A stretch of 64,000 nucleotides of DNA from Geodermatophilus dictyosporus (GTDB taxonomy: Bacteria; Actinomycetota; Actinomycetes; Mycobacteriales; Geodermatophilaceae), in the NCBI RefSeq assembly GCF_900115505.1, contig NZ_FOWQ01000001.1, forward strand, positions 496,001 through 560,000. Reading direction: 5' to 3'. A program made the position numbers and the translations under genes. Positions 7,207-19,699 of this stretch are shown here, one piece after another (within the stretch, counting starts at the first letter, position 1; each line of letters opens with the position of its first letter). Below the pieces are notes generated by a model that saw only the letters and a program-made list of their open reading frames with translations, searched no databases and was not told the DNA's origin.

Positions 7207-9531
7207 ATGACGCTGACCGCCCCGCGGCCCCCCGCCACCGGCTCCGACGACGCCGCGCTGCGGGAGGTCGAGCAGCGCGTGCTGTGGCTGGCGACGGCGG
7301 TCGTGCACCACGCCAACCGGGTGCGCCCGAACCCGAGCGGCCTCAAGGTGGGCGGCCACCAGGCCTCCAGCGCCTCGATGGTCACGATCATGACGGCGCT
7401 GTGGCTGGAGCACCTGCGCGCCGACGACCGGGTGAGCGTCAAGCCGCACGCCTCCCCGGTGCTGCACGCCCTGGAGTTCCTGCTCGGGCAGCTCGACGCC
7501 TCCTGGCTGACCACGCTGCGCCGGTTCGGCGGGCTGCAGTCCTACCCGTCGCGGCTGAAGGACCCCGTCCCGGCCGACTACTCGACCGGCAGCGTCGGCA
7601 TCGGCGCCACCGCCCCGATCTGGGGTGCGCTGGCCCGCCGCTACGTCAACACCCGGTTCGGCGCGGGCGGCACGGGCCGGCAGTGGTCGCTGGTCGGCGA
7701 CGCCGAGCTCGACGAGGGCGCGATCTGGGAGGCCGTCCTCGACCCGATGGTGGCCGAGCTCGGCGAGGTCGTGTGGGTGGTCGACCTCAACCGGCAGTCG
7801 CTCGACCGCGTCGTCCCCACCATGGGCGCCACCCGGCTGCAGGGCATGTTCGCCGCCGCCGGCTGGCAGGTGCTCACCGTCAAGTACGGCCGGCTGCTCG
7901 AGGAGCTGTTCACCCGCCCCGGCGGGCCCGCGCTGCGCGACCGCATCGACGGGATGAGCAACGCCGAGTACCAGCGCATGCTGCGCCGCGCACCGGCCGA
8001 GATCCGGCGGACCCTGCCGGGGGAGGGGCCCGGCGCGGACGACGTCGCGGCGCTCGTCGCCGGCGTGCCCGACGACGGGCTGGTCGCGGCGGTGCGCAAC
8101 CTCGGCGGCCACGACCTCGCCGCGCTGCGCCAGGCGTTCACGCGGATCGACGACACCCGGCCCACCGTGGTCATCGCCTACACGCTCAAGGGCTACGGGC
8201 TGGCCACCGAGGGCCACCCGCAGAACCACTCGGCGCTGCTGACCGAGGCCCAGCTGCACGAGCTGGCCGCGCACGTCGGCGTCGACCCGGCCGACCCGTG
8301 GGCGGGCTTCCCGGCCGACAGCGCGCCGGGGCGGCTGCTCGCCGCGGCCGCCGGCCGGCTGCGCCGCGCCGACGTCCCCCTACAGGCGCCGCCGCCGGTG
8401 CCGGCCGACCTGGGCCGCACCCCCTCGGGGACGGCGACCACCCAGGCCGCGCTGGGCCGCACGCTGCTCGACCTCAACCGGGCCGCGCCGGAGGTGGGCC
8501 GGCGGGTGGTCACCGTCAGCCCCGACGTGTCGAGCTCGACCAACCTCGGCGGCTGGGTGAACAAGGTCGGCGTCTGGTCGCACGAGGACCGGCGCGACTG
8601 GTTCGCCGACGACGCCGAGACGATCCTGCACTGGCGGGAGCGGCCCTCGGGCCAGCACGTGGAGCTGGGCATCGCCGAGACCAACCTGGTCGGCGCCATC
8701 GGCGAGCTGGGCGCCACCTGGTCGCGCTGGGGCCGGCCGCTGCTGCCGATCGGCGTGCTCTACGACCCGTTCGTCGAGCGGGCGCTGGAGCCGTGGTCGT
8801 TCACGATCTACGCGGGCGGGCAGTCGCTGCTGGTGGGCACGCCCTCGGGCGTCACGCTGGCCCCCGAGGGCGGCGCGCACCAGTCGATCACCACGCCGTC
8901 GGTCGGGCTGGAGCAGCCCGGCTGCCTGTCCTACGAGCCGGCCTTCGCCCTCGACACCGAGTGGTGTCTCCTGGCCGCGCTCGGGCAGATGGGGCGTCCC
9001 GGCGGGTCGAGCTCCTACGTCCGGCTCTCCACCCGGCCGGTGGACCAGGCGCTGGCCGCCGTCCCCGCCGACCCCGCGGCCCGCGAGCGGCGCCGCCGGC
9101 AGGTCGTGGCCGGCGCGTACCCGCTGCGGCGCGCCGCCCGCCCGGCGGTCACCCTCGCCGCGGTGGGCGCCGTCGTCCCCGAGGTGCTGGCCGCCGCCGA
9201 GCGGCTCGACGGCCTCGGCTTCCCCGCCGACGTCGTCTGCGTGACCAGCCCCGACCTGCTGTTCCGGGGGGTGCAGGCCCGCCGCGGCCTGGACGAGGCC
9301 CCCGGCTGGGTGCTCGACGCCGCGTTCCCCGCCGAGCGGGCCGCCCCGCTGGTCACGGTGCTCGACGGCCACCCCCACACGCTGGCCTTCCTGGCCGGCG
9401 TCCGCGGCGTGCCGGCCACCCACCTGGGCGTGACCCGCTTCGGCCAGAGCGGTGACCTCGACAGCGTCTACCGCTCCCACGGCCTCGACGTCGACTCGGT
9501 GGTGGGCGCCGCCCTCGACCTCGTCGACTGA
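7207..9531 (+). CDS. Transketolase-like / AceE-like thiamine diphosphate enzyme
   Basis: 774 residues with the transketolase order of domains. The N-terminal TPP domain has KVGGHQASSASM and GDAELDEGAIWEAV, with the magnesium loop ending at DLNRQSLD. The central pyrimidine domain has ELGIAETNLVGAIGELG, and a C-terminal domain runs from about residue 630. It resembles homodimeric pyruvate-dehydrogenase E1 and uncharacterised actinobacterial transketolase-like proteins more than plain transketolase. No E2 or E3 gene is adjacent, so it may act alone on a 2-oxo acid or ketose. The ATG at 7207 follows AGGAGAG. Confidence 0.75.
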   Translation: MTLTAPRPPATGSDDAALREVEQRVLWLATAVVHHANRVRPNPSGLKVGGHQASSASMVTIMTALWLEHLRADDRVSVKPHASPVLHALEFLLGQLDASWLTTLRRFGGLQSYPSRLKDPVPADYSTGSVGIGATAPIWGALARRYVNTRFGAGGTGRQWSLVGDAELDEGAIWEAVLDPMVAELGEVVWVVDLNRQSLDRVVPTMGATRLQGMFAAAGWQVLTVKYGRLLEELFTRPGGPALRDRIDGMSNAEYQRMLRRAPAEIRRTLPGEGPGADDVAALVAGVPDDGLVAAVRNLGGHDLAALRQAFTRIDDTRPTVVIAYTLKGYGLATEGHPQNHSALLTEAQLHELAAHVGVDPADPWAGFPADSAPGRLLAAAAGRLRRADVPLQAPPPVPADLGRTPSGTATTQAALGRTLLDLNRAAPEVGRRVVTVSPDVSSSTNLGGWVNKVGVWSHEDRRDWFADDAETILHWRERPSGQHVELGIAETNLVGAIGELGATWSRWGRPLLPIGVLYDPFVERALEPWSFTIYAGGQSLLVGTPSGVTLAPEGGAHQSITTPSVGLEQPGCLSYEPAFALDTEWCLLAALGQMGRPGGSSSYVRLSTRPVDQALAAVPADPAARERRRRQVVAGAYPLRRAARPAVTLAAVGAVVPEVLAAAERLDGLGFPADVVCVTSPDLLFRGVQARRGLDEAPGWVLDAAFPAERAAPLVTVLDGHPHTLAFLAGVRGVPATHLGVTRFGQSGDLDSVYRSHGLDVDSVVGAALDLVD

Positions 9532-9563
9532 GGAGCACCCGGCCGAGCGCGGCGGGGGGTCGG

Positions 9564-11509
<1,946 letters not shown>

Positions 11510-12392
11510 CGTAGCGGGCGTCGTCGGAGGCGAGGTAGCGCAGCGCGGCCGAGGTGTCCCGGGTCTCCATCCAGCCGATGGGCAGCACGTGCTGCGGCCG
11601 GGAGGCGATCTCGTACTCCTCGTCGGTGGGGGCGGGGTTGTCCGGGAGGAAGAGCCGCTTGTTCGTCTCGGTCATGTAGATGGCCGTGTTGACGTTGGTC
11701 GGGGAGAGCGCGTTGACCCGGATGGAGTGCGGGCCGAGCTCGGCGGCCATCGGCTTGAGCATCCCCACGAGCGCGGTCTTCGCGGCCACGTAGTGGGTGA
11801 TGTTCGGGAAGCCCTTCGTCGCGCCGGCCGAGGCGATCATGATGATGGCGCCGCCGCGGCCGCCCTCGATCATCGCCGGGGTGGCGGCGCGGACGGTGTG
11901 CCAGACGCCGGTGAGGTCGGTCTCGACGGTGTCCTTCCACTCCTGCAGGCCGATCTCCCAGAACGGTCCCGCGCCGCAGCAGATGCCGGCGTTGGCCACC
12001 ACGACGTCGACCCGGCCGAACTCGGCCAGGCCCTTCCTCAGCACCGCCTCGACGGAGGCGTAGTCGCGGACGTCGGCGCGCTCGGCGACCATCCGCCGGC
12101 CGGTGGCCTCGACGAGGGCGCGGGTCTCCTCGAGGTCGGCCTTGGTGGCCATCGGCGTGCTGGCCCCGGGGATGTCCTCGCAGATGTCGAAGCCGACGAT
12201 GTCCGCGCCCTCCTGGGCGAGGTCGACGGCGAACTGCCGGCCCTGGCCGCGCCCGGCGCCGCTGATGAAGGCGACCCGGCCGGCGAAGCGGTGCGGGTCG
12301 AACGCTGTGGGGGCCATGTCCTCGTTCCTCGTGCGGGGGGTGGGGGAGGGGTCGCCGGCGCCGGCGGGGGAGCCCGCCGGCGCCGGGCGGCG

Positions 12393-13886
12393 TCAGCTGT
12401 TCTGCGGGAAACCCAGGTTGAGGCCGCCGTGGCTGGGGTCGAGCCAGCGGGAGGTGACGACCTTGCCGCGGGTGTAGAAGTGCACGCCCTCGGCGCCGTG
12501 GGCGTGGGAGTCGCCGAAGAGGCTGTTCTTCCACCCGCCGAAGGAGTAGTAGGCCATCGGCACCGGGATGGGCACGTTGATGCCGATCATCCCGACCTCC
12601 ACCTCGTGCTGGAAGCGCCGGGCGGCGCCGCCGTCGTTGGTGAAGATCGCGGTGCCGTTGCCGTACTCGTTGCCGTTGATCAGCTCGACGGCGTGCTCGT
12701 AGGTGTCCACCCGCAGCACCGACAGGACCGGGCCGAAGATCTCGTCGGTGTAGACGCTCATGTGCGGCTCGACGTGGTCGACCAGCGTGGGACCGAGCCA
12801 GAAGCCGTCCTCGCCGCCGTCGGGCTGCACCTGCCGGCCGTCGACGACGACCTTCGCGCCCTGCTGCTCGCCGGCCTCGACGTAGGAGGCGACGCGGTCG
12901 CGGTGCCGCTCGCTGATCAGCGGGCCCATGTCGCAGCCCTTGCGGCCGTCGCCGGTGCGCAGGGTCCTCGTCCGCTCGGCGATGCGGGCGACCAGGTCGT
13001 CGCCGACCCCGCCGACGGCGAGCACCGCGCTGATGGCCATGCACCGCTCGCCGGCCGACCCGAAGCCGGAGTTGACCGCCTGGTCGGCGGCGAGGTCGAG
13101 GTCGGCGTCGGGCAGCACGACCATGTGGTTCTTCGCGCCGCCGAGGGCCTGCACGCGCTTGCCGTGCCGGGTGCCGGTCTCGTAGACGTAGCGGGCGACG
13201 TCGGTGGACCCGACGAAGGACACCGCCTTGACGTCGGGGTGCTCGAGCAGCCGGTCGACGGCGACCTTGTCGCCCTGGGCGACGTTGAACACGCCGTCGG
13301 GCAGGCCGGCCTCCTTCCACAGCTCGGCCATCCAGATCGACGCGGAGGGGTCCTGCTCGCTGGGCTTGAGGACGACGGTGTTGCCGGTGGCGATCGCGAT
13401 GGGGAAGAACCACATCGGGACCATCGCCGGGAAGTTGAACGGGCTGATGACCGCGACCGGCCCGAGCGGCTGGCGGATGGAGAAGACGTCGACGCTGGTC
13501 GAGGCGTTCTCGGTGAAGCCGCCGCGGACCAGGGAGGGCACGCCGCAGGCGTACTCGACGACCTCCTGGCCGCGGGAGACCTCGCCGAGGGCGTCGTCGA
13601 GGACCTTGCCGTGCTCGGCGGTGATGATCGCGGCGAGCTCGGGCTTGCGGGCGTTGAGCAGCTCGCGGAAGCGGAAGAGCACCGCGGTGCGCTTGGCCAG
13701 CGAGGTGTCCCGCCAGGCGGGGAAGGCGGCCGCGGCGGCGGCGACCGCCGCGTCGACCTCCTCGGTGCTGGCCAGCGCGACCTCGCCGGTGACCTCGCCG
13801 GTCGCCGAGTCGGTCACCTCGCCGGTGCGGCCGCTGGCGCCCTCGCGGCGGGCGCCGTCGATCCAGTGCGGGATGGAGGTGGGCAT
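12393..13886 (-). CDS. mmsA: Methylmalonate/malonate-semialdehyde dehydrogenase (CoA-acylating)
   Basis: 497 residues, aldehyde dehydrogenase superfamily. It has the family signature ISPFNFPAMVPMWFFPIAIA, the glycine motif FVGSTDVARYVY and the catalytic cysteine in GFGSAGERCMAISA. In the inositol pathway (IolA) it converts malonate semialdehyde, NAD and CoA to acetyl-CoA and CO2; it can also serve valine breakdown. The ATG at 13886 follows GAGAGG. It sits 10 bp after the isomerase gene within the iol operon, which favours the inositol role. Confidence 0.93.
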   Translation of the reverse strand: MPTSIPHWIDGARREGASGRTGEVTDSATGEVTGEVALASTEEVDAAVAAAAAAFPAWRDTSLAKRTAVLFRFRELLNARKPELAAIITAEHGKVLDDALGEVSRGQEVVEYACGVPSLVRGGFTENASTSVDVFSIRQPLGPVAVISPFNFPAMVPMWFFPIAIATGNTVVLKPSEQDPSASIWMAELWKEAGLPDGVFNVAQGDKVAVDRLLEHPDVKAVSFVGSTDVARYVYETGTRHGKRVQALGGAKNHMVVLPDADLDLAADQAVNSGFGSAGERCMAISAVLAVGGVGDDLVARIAERTRTLRTGDGRKGCDMGPLISERHRDRVASYVEAGEQQGAKVVVDGRQVQPDGGEDGFWLGPTLVDHVEPHMSVYTDEIFGPVLSVLRVDTYEHAVELINGNEYGNGTAIFTNDGGAARRFQHEVEVGMIGINVPIPVPMAYYSFGGWKNSLFGDSHAHGAEGVHFYTRGKVVTSRWLDPSHGGLNLGFPQNS

Positions 13887-13896
13887 GGGGGACCTC

Positions 13897-14772
13897 TCAG
13901 GAGGGGGTGGTGTCGGGGAAGTGCTTGGTGACCAGCTCGCGGATGGCCTGCAGCATCCGGGTGCCGGACTCGCGGGCCTGGTCGTCCCAGCCGAAGACGC
14001 AGGTGGTCAGGACGCCGTCGAAGCCGATGCCGGCCAGGGCGGCGAAGGCCTCGTCGAAGTCGACGTCGCCCCGGCCGATCTCCATGTGCTGGTGCACACG
14101 GGTGGTGTTGCCCGGCGGGTTGGTGATGTACCGCAGGCCGTCGGAGGCGCGGTGGTCCATCGAGTCGGCGACGTGCACGTGGGTGAGCAGCTCGCCGGCG
14201 TGGGCGATGATGCCCGGCGCGTCGTCGCCCTGGTGGAACGTGTGCGGCGTGCAGTAGAGGAAGGACACGCAGGGGCTGTCGATGCCGCGGACCATGTCGA
14301 TCGCGGGGTGCCCGAGCTCGATGAAGTCGTCGGGGTGCGGCTCGAGCGCCAGCTTGAGCCCCTCGCGCTCGAACAGCGGCAGCAGCTCCTCCATCGAGCG
14401 CCAGAACATCGCCTCGGCGAGCTCGGGCGCCTCGGGCCGGCCGTTGAACTCGCTGTTCATCGTGTCCACGCCGAGCTCGACGCAGATCTCGATGGCGCGC
14501 TTCCAGTACCGGACGGCCGCCTGCCGCTCCACCTCGCCGGGCCCCGACCAGCGCATGACCGGCAGCACCGAGGTGATGCCGACCCCGGCGTCGGCCAGCC
14601 GGGACTTGAACGCCCGGACGGTGGCGGTGTCGGTGCGGGGGTGCTTGAAGAAGGGGACGAGGTCCTCGCGGGGCGAGAGCTCGATCCACTCGTAGCCCAT
14701 CCGGGCCACCTCGTCGGGCAGCTCCAGCAGGGGGACGTCGCGCAGCATCTGCGGGTCCAGCGCGATCCTCAC
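13897..14772 (-). CDS. Sugar phosphate isomerase/epimerase-family protein (inosose isomerase candidate)
   Basis: 291 residues of the AP-endonuclease-2-like TIM barrel. Likely metal-binding positions are seen in [26 protein letters not shown] and [13 protein letters not shown]. Members in iol operons act as inosose isomerases (IolI-like) or sugar epimerases. The GTG at 14772 follows GAGGAGG and overlaps the iolG stop as GTGA. It could be IolI, IolH or another ketose epimerase; the sequence alone does not decide. Confidence 0.8.
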   Translation of the reverse strand: MRIALDPQMLRDVPLLELPDEVARMGYEWIELSPREDLVPFFKHPRTDTATVRAFKSRLADAGVGITSVLPVMRWSGPGEVERQAAVRYWKRAIEICVELGVDTMNSEFNGRPEAPELAEAMFWRSMEELLPLFEREGLKLALEPHPDDFIELGHPAIDMVRGIDSPCVSFLYCTPHTFHQGDDAPGIIAHAGELLTHVHVADSMDHRASDGLRYITNPPGNTTRVHQHMEIGRGDVDFDEAFAALAGIGFDGVLTTCVFGWDDQARESGTRMLQAIRELVTKHFPDTTPS

Positions 14773-15851
14773 GATCGGGTTCCTCCTCGCGGTTCCATCC
14801 GGACCTCGGTGCGCCGGCCGGTGCGCAGCGCCTCCACTCCTGCGGCGCAGACGGCCTGGGCGGCGTAGCCGTCCCACGCGCCGGGGCCGTCGATCCCGCC
14901 GTGCCGGGCGGCGTCCACCCAGCGCTGCACCTCGATGTCGTAGGCGCGGCCGAAGCGCTCCCGGAAGCCGGGGGCGGCCGTGGAGCCGCGGACGGCGCCG
15001 CCCGGGCCGGCGGACAGCCGGACCGGCCCGGGGTCCAGGCCGATCAGCGCGCTGCCGTCCTCGCCGACGACCTCGGTGCGCACCTCGTAGGCCAGGCCGG
15101 TGCTGACGAAGCACTCGACGTCGACCAGCCGGCCGCCGGTCGTCTCGAGGAGGACCACCAGCGGGTCGGACAGGCCCTCGGCGGCGCGCCGGGTGGACCG
15201 CGGACGCAGCACGGTGACCGCGGCGATCTCCTCGCCGAGCAGGAACCGGGCGACGTCGACCTCGTGGACGACGGAGTCGTTGACGACCGACTCGGTGGTC
15301 ACGCCCGCGGGCACGGCGGGGTTGCGGTGCGCGCAGTGCACGAGCAGCGGCTCGCCGAGGCCGCCGGAGGCGACGAGCTCGCGCAGCGCGGCGTACTCGG
15401 GGTCGAAGCGGCGCATGAACCCGACCTGCACGAGCCGCTGCCCGGTGCGCGCGGTGTACGCGTCCTCGGCGCGGACGACGGCCAGCGAGCTGTCGGCGTC
15501 CATGGTCAGCGGCTTCTCGCACAGCACCGGCACGCCGCGCTCGATGCAGGCGAGCACCTGCTCCTCGTGGAAGCGGCCCGGGCTGGCGACGACGACCGCG
15601 TCGACCCCGGGGTCGGCGATCGCGGCCAGCGGGTCGGGGACCACGCGGGCGCCGGGCACCCCGGCGGCGACCTGGTCGGCGCGGTCCGTGGCCGCGTCGC
15701 TGACGACGGTCACGCGGGCACCGGACACCCGGCGGGACAGCCGGGCGACGTGGTCGGCGCCCATCAGGCCGACGCCGAGGACGGCGACGCGCAGGTCCGC
15801 GGTCTCCGCCCCGGCCGGCGTGACGGCGGGCAGGACCTCGGCGGCGGTCAC
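14769..15851 (-). CDS. iolG: Inositol 2-dehydrogenase, Gfo/Idh/MocA family
   Basis: 360 residues. The N-terminal Rossmann domain has [11 protein letters not shown] and the family signature CEKPLTMD. The C-terminal barrel has [13 protein letters not shown], carrying the catalytic-region Asp and His. It oxidises myo-inositol (or scyllo-inositol) to inosose with NAD, the first step of the pathway. Both ends overlap neighbouring genes as GTGA, so it is coupled to iolE upstream and the isomerase downstream. Confidence 0.9.
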   Translation of the reverse strand: MTAAEVLPAVTPAGAETADLRVAVLGVGLMGADHVARLSRRVSGARVTVVSDAATDRADQVAAGVPGARVVPDPLAAIADPGVDAVVVASPGRFHEEQVLACIERGVPVLCEKPLTMDADSSLAVVRAEDAYTARTGQRLVQVGFMRRFDPEYAALRELVASGGLGEPLLVHCAHRNPAVPAGVTTESVVNDSVVHEVDVARFLLGEEIAAVTVLRPRSTRRAAEGLSDPLVVLLETTGGRLVDVECFVSTGLAYEVRTEVVGEDGSALIGLDPGPVRLSAGPGGAVRGSTAAPGFRERFGRAYDIEVQRWVDAARHGGIDGPGAWDGYAAQAVCAAGVEALRTGRRTEVRMEPRGGTRS

Positions 15852-16804
15852 GCCTGCTCCGCCGCGGGGGTGCGGGGCCGGCCGATCTGCAGCGAGGGCA
15901 GTCCGCAGGAGCCGATGAGCCGGTGGGTGCGCTGCGCGATGGGCAGCGGCACGTCGGGCGGGCAGGGGTAGAGGTCGTGCTCGACGATCGCGAACACGTC
16001 CAGGCCCAGCCGCTCGACCTCGGCCAGCAGCGGCGGCAGGTCCGGCACGCCGTGCGGCGGCTCGATCATGGCGCCGAGCTGCACGGCCTGGGGGAAGGGG
16101 ACGTCCTCGGCGTGCACCCGCTCGATCACCGCCGGGTCGACCTGCTTGAGGTGCAGGTAGCCGATCCGCTCGGGGTAGCGGCGGATGAGGTCGAGGTTGT
16201 CCCCGCCGTAGTAGCTGACGTGCCCGGTGTCCAGGCACAGCGGGACGTAGCGCGGGTCGGTCTCGGCGAGGAAGCGCTCGATCTCGGGCTGGCGGCCGAC
16301 GTGGCTGTCGGCGTGCGGGTGGAAGGCGATGGACAGGCCGAACTCCTCCTGCACCGCCCGGCCGAGCCGGTCCACGCCCGCGGCCAGGCGTGCCCACGCC
16401 TCGGCGGTGAGCTCGCGCGGCTCTACCGCCTCGCCCGTCCTGTGGTCGCGCCAGACGTCGGGGATGACGACCACGTGGGCGCCGCCCATCGCGGCGGTGA
16501 GCGTCGCGACGTCGCCGACCTGGCGCCACACGTCGTCCCAGGAGTCGGGGCGGTGCAGGTGCTCGAACACCGTGCCGGCCGAGACGCGCAGGCCGCGGGC
16601 GGCCAGCTCGTCGGCCAGCCGGGCGGGGTCGGTGGGCAGGTAGCCGTGGGGACCGAGCTCGATCCACTCGTAGCCGGCGGCGCTGACCTCGTCGAGGAAG
16701 CGCGGCCAGGGCACCTGCTGGGGGTCATCGGGGAACCAGACGCCCCACGAGTCGGGCGCGGACCCGACCCGGATCCGGGCGCCTCCTGGCTGCTGCACGG
16801 TCAT
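15848..16804 (-). CDS. iolE: Inosose dehydratase
   Basis: 318 residues, TIM-barrel of the xylose-isomerase-like clan. The N-terminal [11 protein letters not shown] is a hallmark of IolE-like proteins. Metal-binding Glu/His positions are visible in [29 protein letters not shown] and HLKQVDP. It dehydrates scyllo-inosose to the trihydroxycyclohexanedione used by IolD. The ATG at 16804 follows GGAGAGGA; an upstream ATG in the same frame lacks support. Confidence 0.9.
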   Translation of the reverse strand: MTVQQPGGARIRVGSAPDSWGVWFPDDPQQVPWPRFLDEVSAAGYEWIELGPHGYLPTDPARLADELAARGLRVSAGTVFEHLHRPDSWDDVWRQVGDVATLTAAMGGAHVVVIPDVWRDHRTGEAVEPRELTAEAWARLAAGVDRLGRAVQEEFGLSIAFHPHADSHVGRQPEIERFLAETDPRYVPLCLDTGHVSYYGGDNLDLIRRYPERIGYLHLKQVDPAVIERVHAEDVPFPQAVQLGAMIEPPHGVPDLPPLLAEVERLGLDVFAIVEHDLYPCPPDVPLPIAQRTHRLIGSCGLPSLQIGRPRTPAAEQA

Positions 16805-16830
16805 GTCGTCCTCTCCTCGGAGGGGTGCGG

Positions 16831-18768
16831 TCAGGGACGCTCGGACGGCGTCAGGTAGGGGTGCTGGCGCGCCTTCCACTGCTCGTAGACCCCGCGGGCG
16901 CGCCGGGTGCTCTCAAGGGTGGACACCTCGCTGACCGGCACGTCCCACCACGACTCGCTGGAGGGGGCGTCGACCAGCGGGTCGGTCTCGACGTGGACGA
17001 CGGTGCTGCGGTCGCCGGCCTTGGCCTTGCGCAGGGCGGCCTCCAGGCTGGGGCCGTCCTGGGCGGTGAGGACGTCGACGCCGAGGCTGGCGGCGTTGGC
17101 GGCGAGGTCGACCGGCAGCACGTCGCCCTCGAGCCGGCCGTTGGCGGCCCGGGCGCGGTAGCGGGTGCCGAACCGCTGGGAGCCCAGCTGCTCGGACAGG
17201 GCGCCGATCGAGGCGAAGCCGTGGTTCTGCACCAGGACGACGACGATCTTGACGCCCTCCTGGACGGCGGTGACCAGCTCGGTCGGCATCATCAGGTAGG
17301 AGCCGTCGCCGATCATCACGAAGACGTCGCGGTCGGGGCTGGCCATCCGGATGCCGATGCCGCCGGGGATCTCGTAGCCCATGCACGAGTAGCCGTACTC
17401 GACGTGGTAGCCCTTCGGGTCGCGCACCCGCCACATCTTGTGCAGGTCGCCGGGCATCGAGCCGGCGGCGCAGACGACCACGTCGCGGGGCGCCGACACC
17501 TCGTTGACCAGGCCGATGACCTCGTTCTGGGTGAGCCGGCCGCCCTCGCCGGCGCTGGGCACCGGCGGGTGGTAGGCCGCCTCGACCGTGGCCTCCCACG
17601 CGGCGGCGAGCTCGGCGGTGCGCGCGCGGTGGGCGTCGTCGACCGACCAGCCGGCCAGCGCCTCGCCGAGGGCGGTGAGCGCCTCGCGGGCGTCGGCCTG
17701 CACCGCGACACCGGCGTGCTTCACCACGTCGGGGGAGGCGACGTTGACGTTGACGAAGCGCACGCCGGGGTCGCTGAAGGCGGTGCGGGAGGCGGTGGTG
17801 AAGTCCTGGTAGCGGGTGCCGATCCCGATGACGACGTCGGCGTCGCGGGCCAGGGCGTTGGCCGCCGTCGTCCCGGTGGAGCCGATGGCCCCGACCGACT
17901 GCGGGTGGTCGAAGGGCAGCGCGCCCTTGCCGGCCTGGGTCTGGGCGACCGGGACGCCGGTGGCGGTGGCGAGGGCGTCGAGCGCCCCGGTGGCGTGCGA
18001 GTAGATCACCCCGCCGCCGGCCACGATCAGCGGCCGGCGGGCCGAGCGGATCACCTCGGCGGCGCGCTGCAGCGCGGCGCGCTCGGGCAGCGGCCGGCCG
18101 ACGTGCCAGGTGCGCTCGGCGAACAGCTCCACCGGCCAGTCGAAGGCCTCGGCCTGGACGTCCTGCGGGAAGCAGAGGGTGACCGCGCCGGTCTCGGCCG
18201 GGTCGGTGAGCACCCGCATGGCGCCCAGCAGCGCCCCGGGCAGCTGCTCGGGCCGCCAGATGCGGTCGAAGTAGCGCGACACCGGCCGGAACGCGTCGTT
18301 GACGGTGACGTCGCCGGAGGCGGGCAGCTCCAGCTCCTGCAGCAGCGACCCGGCCGAGCGGGTGGCGAAGGTGTCGGCGGGCAGCAGCAGCACCGGCAGC
18401 CGGTTGATCGTCGCCAGGGCCGCGCCGGTCAGCATGTTGGTGGAGCCCGGCCCGACGCTGGTCGACAGCGCCCAGGTCTGCAGCCGGTCCCTGGCCCGGG
18501 CGTAGGCGACGGCGGTGTGCACCATCGCCTGCTCGTTGCGGCCCAGCACGTAGGGCAGCGCGCCGGGCTCGTCGACCTCGGCCTGCAGCAGCGCCTGGCC
18601 GAGGCCGGCGACGTTGCCGTGGCCGAAGATGCCCAGGCAGCCGGCGAACAGCCGCTGACGCTGCCCGTCGCGCTCGGTGTGCTGCTGGGCGAGGAACTTG
18701 ACGACCGCCTGGGCGACGGTCAGCCGGACGGTCTCGGTCCGGGCCGGGGGGTGGGACGGGGCGCTCAC
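16831..18768 (-). CDS. iolD: 3D-(3,5/4)-trihydroxycyclohexane-1,2-dione hydrolase
   Basis: 645 residues, thiamine diphosphate enzyme. The N-terminal pyrimidine domain carries the catalytic Glu in GRNEQAMVHTAVAYAR, the middle domain follows ARRPLIVAGGGV, and the C-terminal TPP domain has IGDGSYLMMPTELV. It opens the ring to 5-deoxy-glucuronate. The GTG start overlaps the iolB stop as GTGA, so translation is coupled. Length is normal for IolD. Confidence 0.94.
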   Translation of the reverse strand: MSAPSHPPARTETVRLTVAQAVVKFLAQQHTERDGQRQRLFAGCLGIFGHGNVAGLGQALLQAEVDEPGALPYVLGRNEQAMVHTAVAYARARDRLQTWALSTSVGPGSTNMLTGAALATINRLPVLLLPADTFATRSAGSLLQELELPASGDVTVNDAFRPVSRYFDRIWRPEQLPGALLGAMRVLTDPAETGAVTLCFPQDVQAEAFDWPVELFAERTWHVGRPLPERAALQRAAEVIRSARRPLIVAGGGVIYSHATGALDALATATGVPVAQTQAGKGALPFDHPQSVGAIGSTGTTAANALARDADVVIGIGTRYQDFTTASRTAFSDPGVRFVNVNVASPDVVKHAGVAVQADAREALTALGEALAGWSVDDAHRARTAELAAAWEATVEAAYHPPVPSAGEGGRLTQNEVIGLVNEVSAPRDVVVCAAGSMPGDLHKMWRVRDPKGYHVEYGYSCMGYEIPGGIGIRMASPDRDVFVMIGDGSYLMMPTELVTAVQEGVKIVVVLVQNHGFASIGALSEQLGSQRFGTRYRARAANGRLEGDVLPVDLAANAASLGVDVLTAQDGPSLEAALRKAKAGDRSTVVHVETDPLVDAPSSESWWDVPVSEVSTLESTRRARGVYEQWKARQHPYLTPSERP

Positions 18769-19688
18769 GGTCGGGTCGCTCCGTTCTGGTCGGGGCGGGC
18801 GGTGGGGGAGTGCAGGGGCAGCCGCGGGTCGACGTCCTGCTGCGCCCAGGTGCCGCGCACCCAGGCGTGCTCGGGGTCGTCGACGATGCGCCAGGCCCGC
18901 TCGGGGCCGGGGCCGGCCATGACGTTGAGGTAGTAGAGGTCGTGCCCGGGTGCGGCGATCGAGGGGCCGTGCCAGCCGTGCGGCACCAGGACGACGTCGC
19001 GGTCGCGGACCTCGGCGAGCACGTCGATCGGCCGTTCCGGGGTGCCGTACACCCGGTGGTAGGCCAGGCCCGGCTGCCCCTGCGGGCCGGGGGCGACCTC
19101 GAAGTAGTAGATCTCCTCGAGCTCGCTCTCGGCGTCGCTGGTCTCGTCGTGCTTGTGCGGCGGGTAGCTCGACCAGTTCCCGCCGGGGGTGATGACCTCG
19201 CAGGCGATGACCGCGTCGGCCTCGAAGACGCCGGCGGTGGCGAAGTTGTTGACCTGCCGGCTGCAGGCGCCGGCGCCGCGCAGCTCGACCGGCACGCCGG
19301 CCGCGGGCCCGTAGCGGACCGGCAGGCGCCGGCCCGCCCGGGCGCTGCAGAGGGCGAACCGGCCGCCGCGCTCGCTGCTGAGCTGCGCGGTGGCCTCGCG
19401 CGGGAGGTAGGCGAAGTCGGTCGGCCCGGCGAACACGTCCGGCCGGCCGGCCAGCGTGAGGATCTCCCCGTCGCAGGACACGACCAGGCCGCCGGACAGC
19501 GGCACGACGACGACCTCGTCCTCGCCGGTGTGCAGGGTGTGCGTGCCGCCGGGGGGCAGCTCCAGGACGCGCAGGCCGGAGTGGCCCCAGCCGGCCGACT
19601 CGGGGGTGACCTCGAGGGCGTAGTCGCCGGCGGCGGCGCTGCCGGCGGGCAGGTGCAGGGCGCGGGTGTCGGGCGCGGTGGCGGTCAC
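18765..19688 (-). CDS. iolB: 5-Deoxy-glucuronate isomerase
   Basis: 307 residues, bicupin. The second cupin holds the metal site seen in SSYPPHKHDE and the Glu in ELEEIYYFEV, followed by VPHGWHGPSIAAPGHDLYYLNVMAG, all typical of IolB. It isomerises 5-deoxy-glucuronate to 5-dehydro-2-deoxygluconate. The GTG at 19688 lies 11 bp after the preceding gene in the operon. Confidence 0.93.
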   Translation of the reverse strand: MTATAPDTRALHLPAGSAAAGDYALEVTPESAGWGHSGLRVLELPPGGTHTLHTGEDEVVVVPLSGGLVVSCDGEILTLAGRPDVFAGPTDFAYLPREATAQLSSERGGRFALCSARAGRRLPVRYGPAAGVPVELRGAGACSRQVNNFATAGVFEADAVIACEVITPGGNWSSYPPHKHDETSDAESELEEIYYFEVAPGPQGQPGLAYHRVYGTPERPIDVLAEVRDRDVVLVPHGWHGPSIAAPGHDLYYLNVMAGPGPERAWRIVDDPEHAWVRGTWAQQDVDPRLPLHSPTARPDQNGATRP

Positions 19689-19699
19689 GGCGTCGCCCG

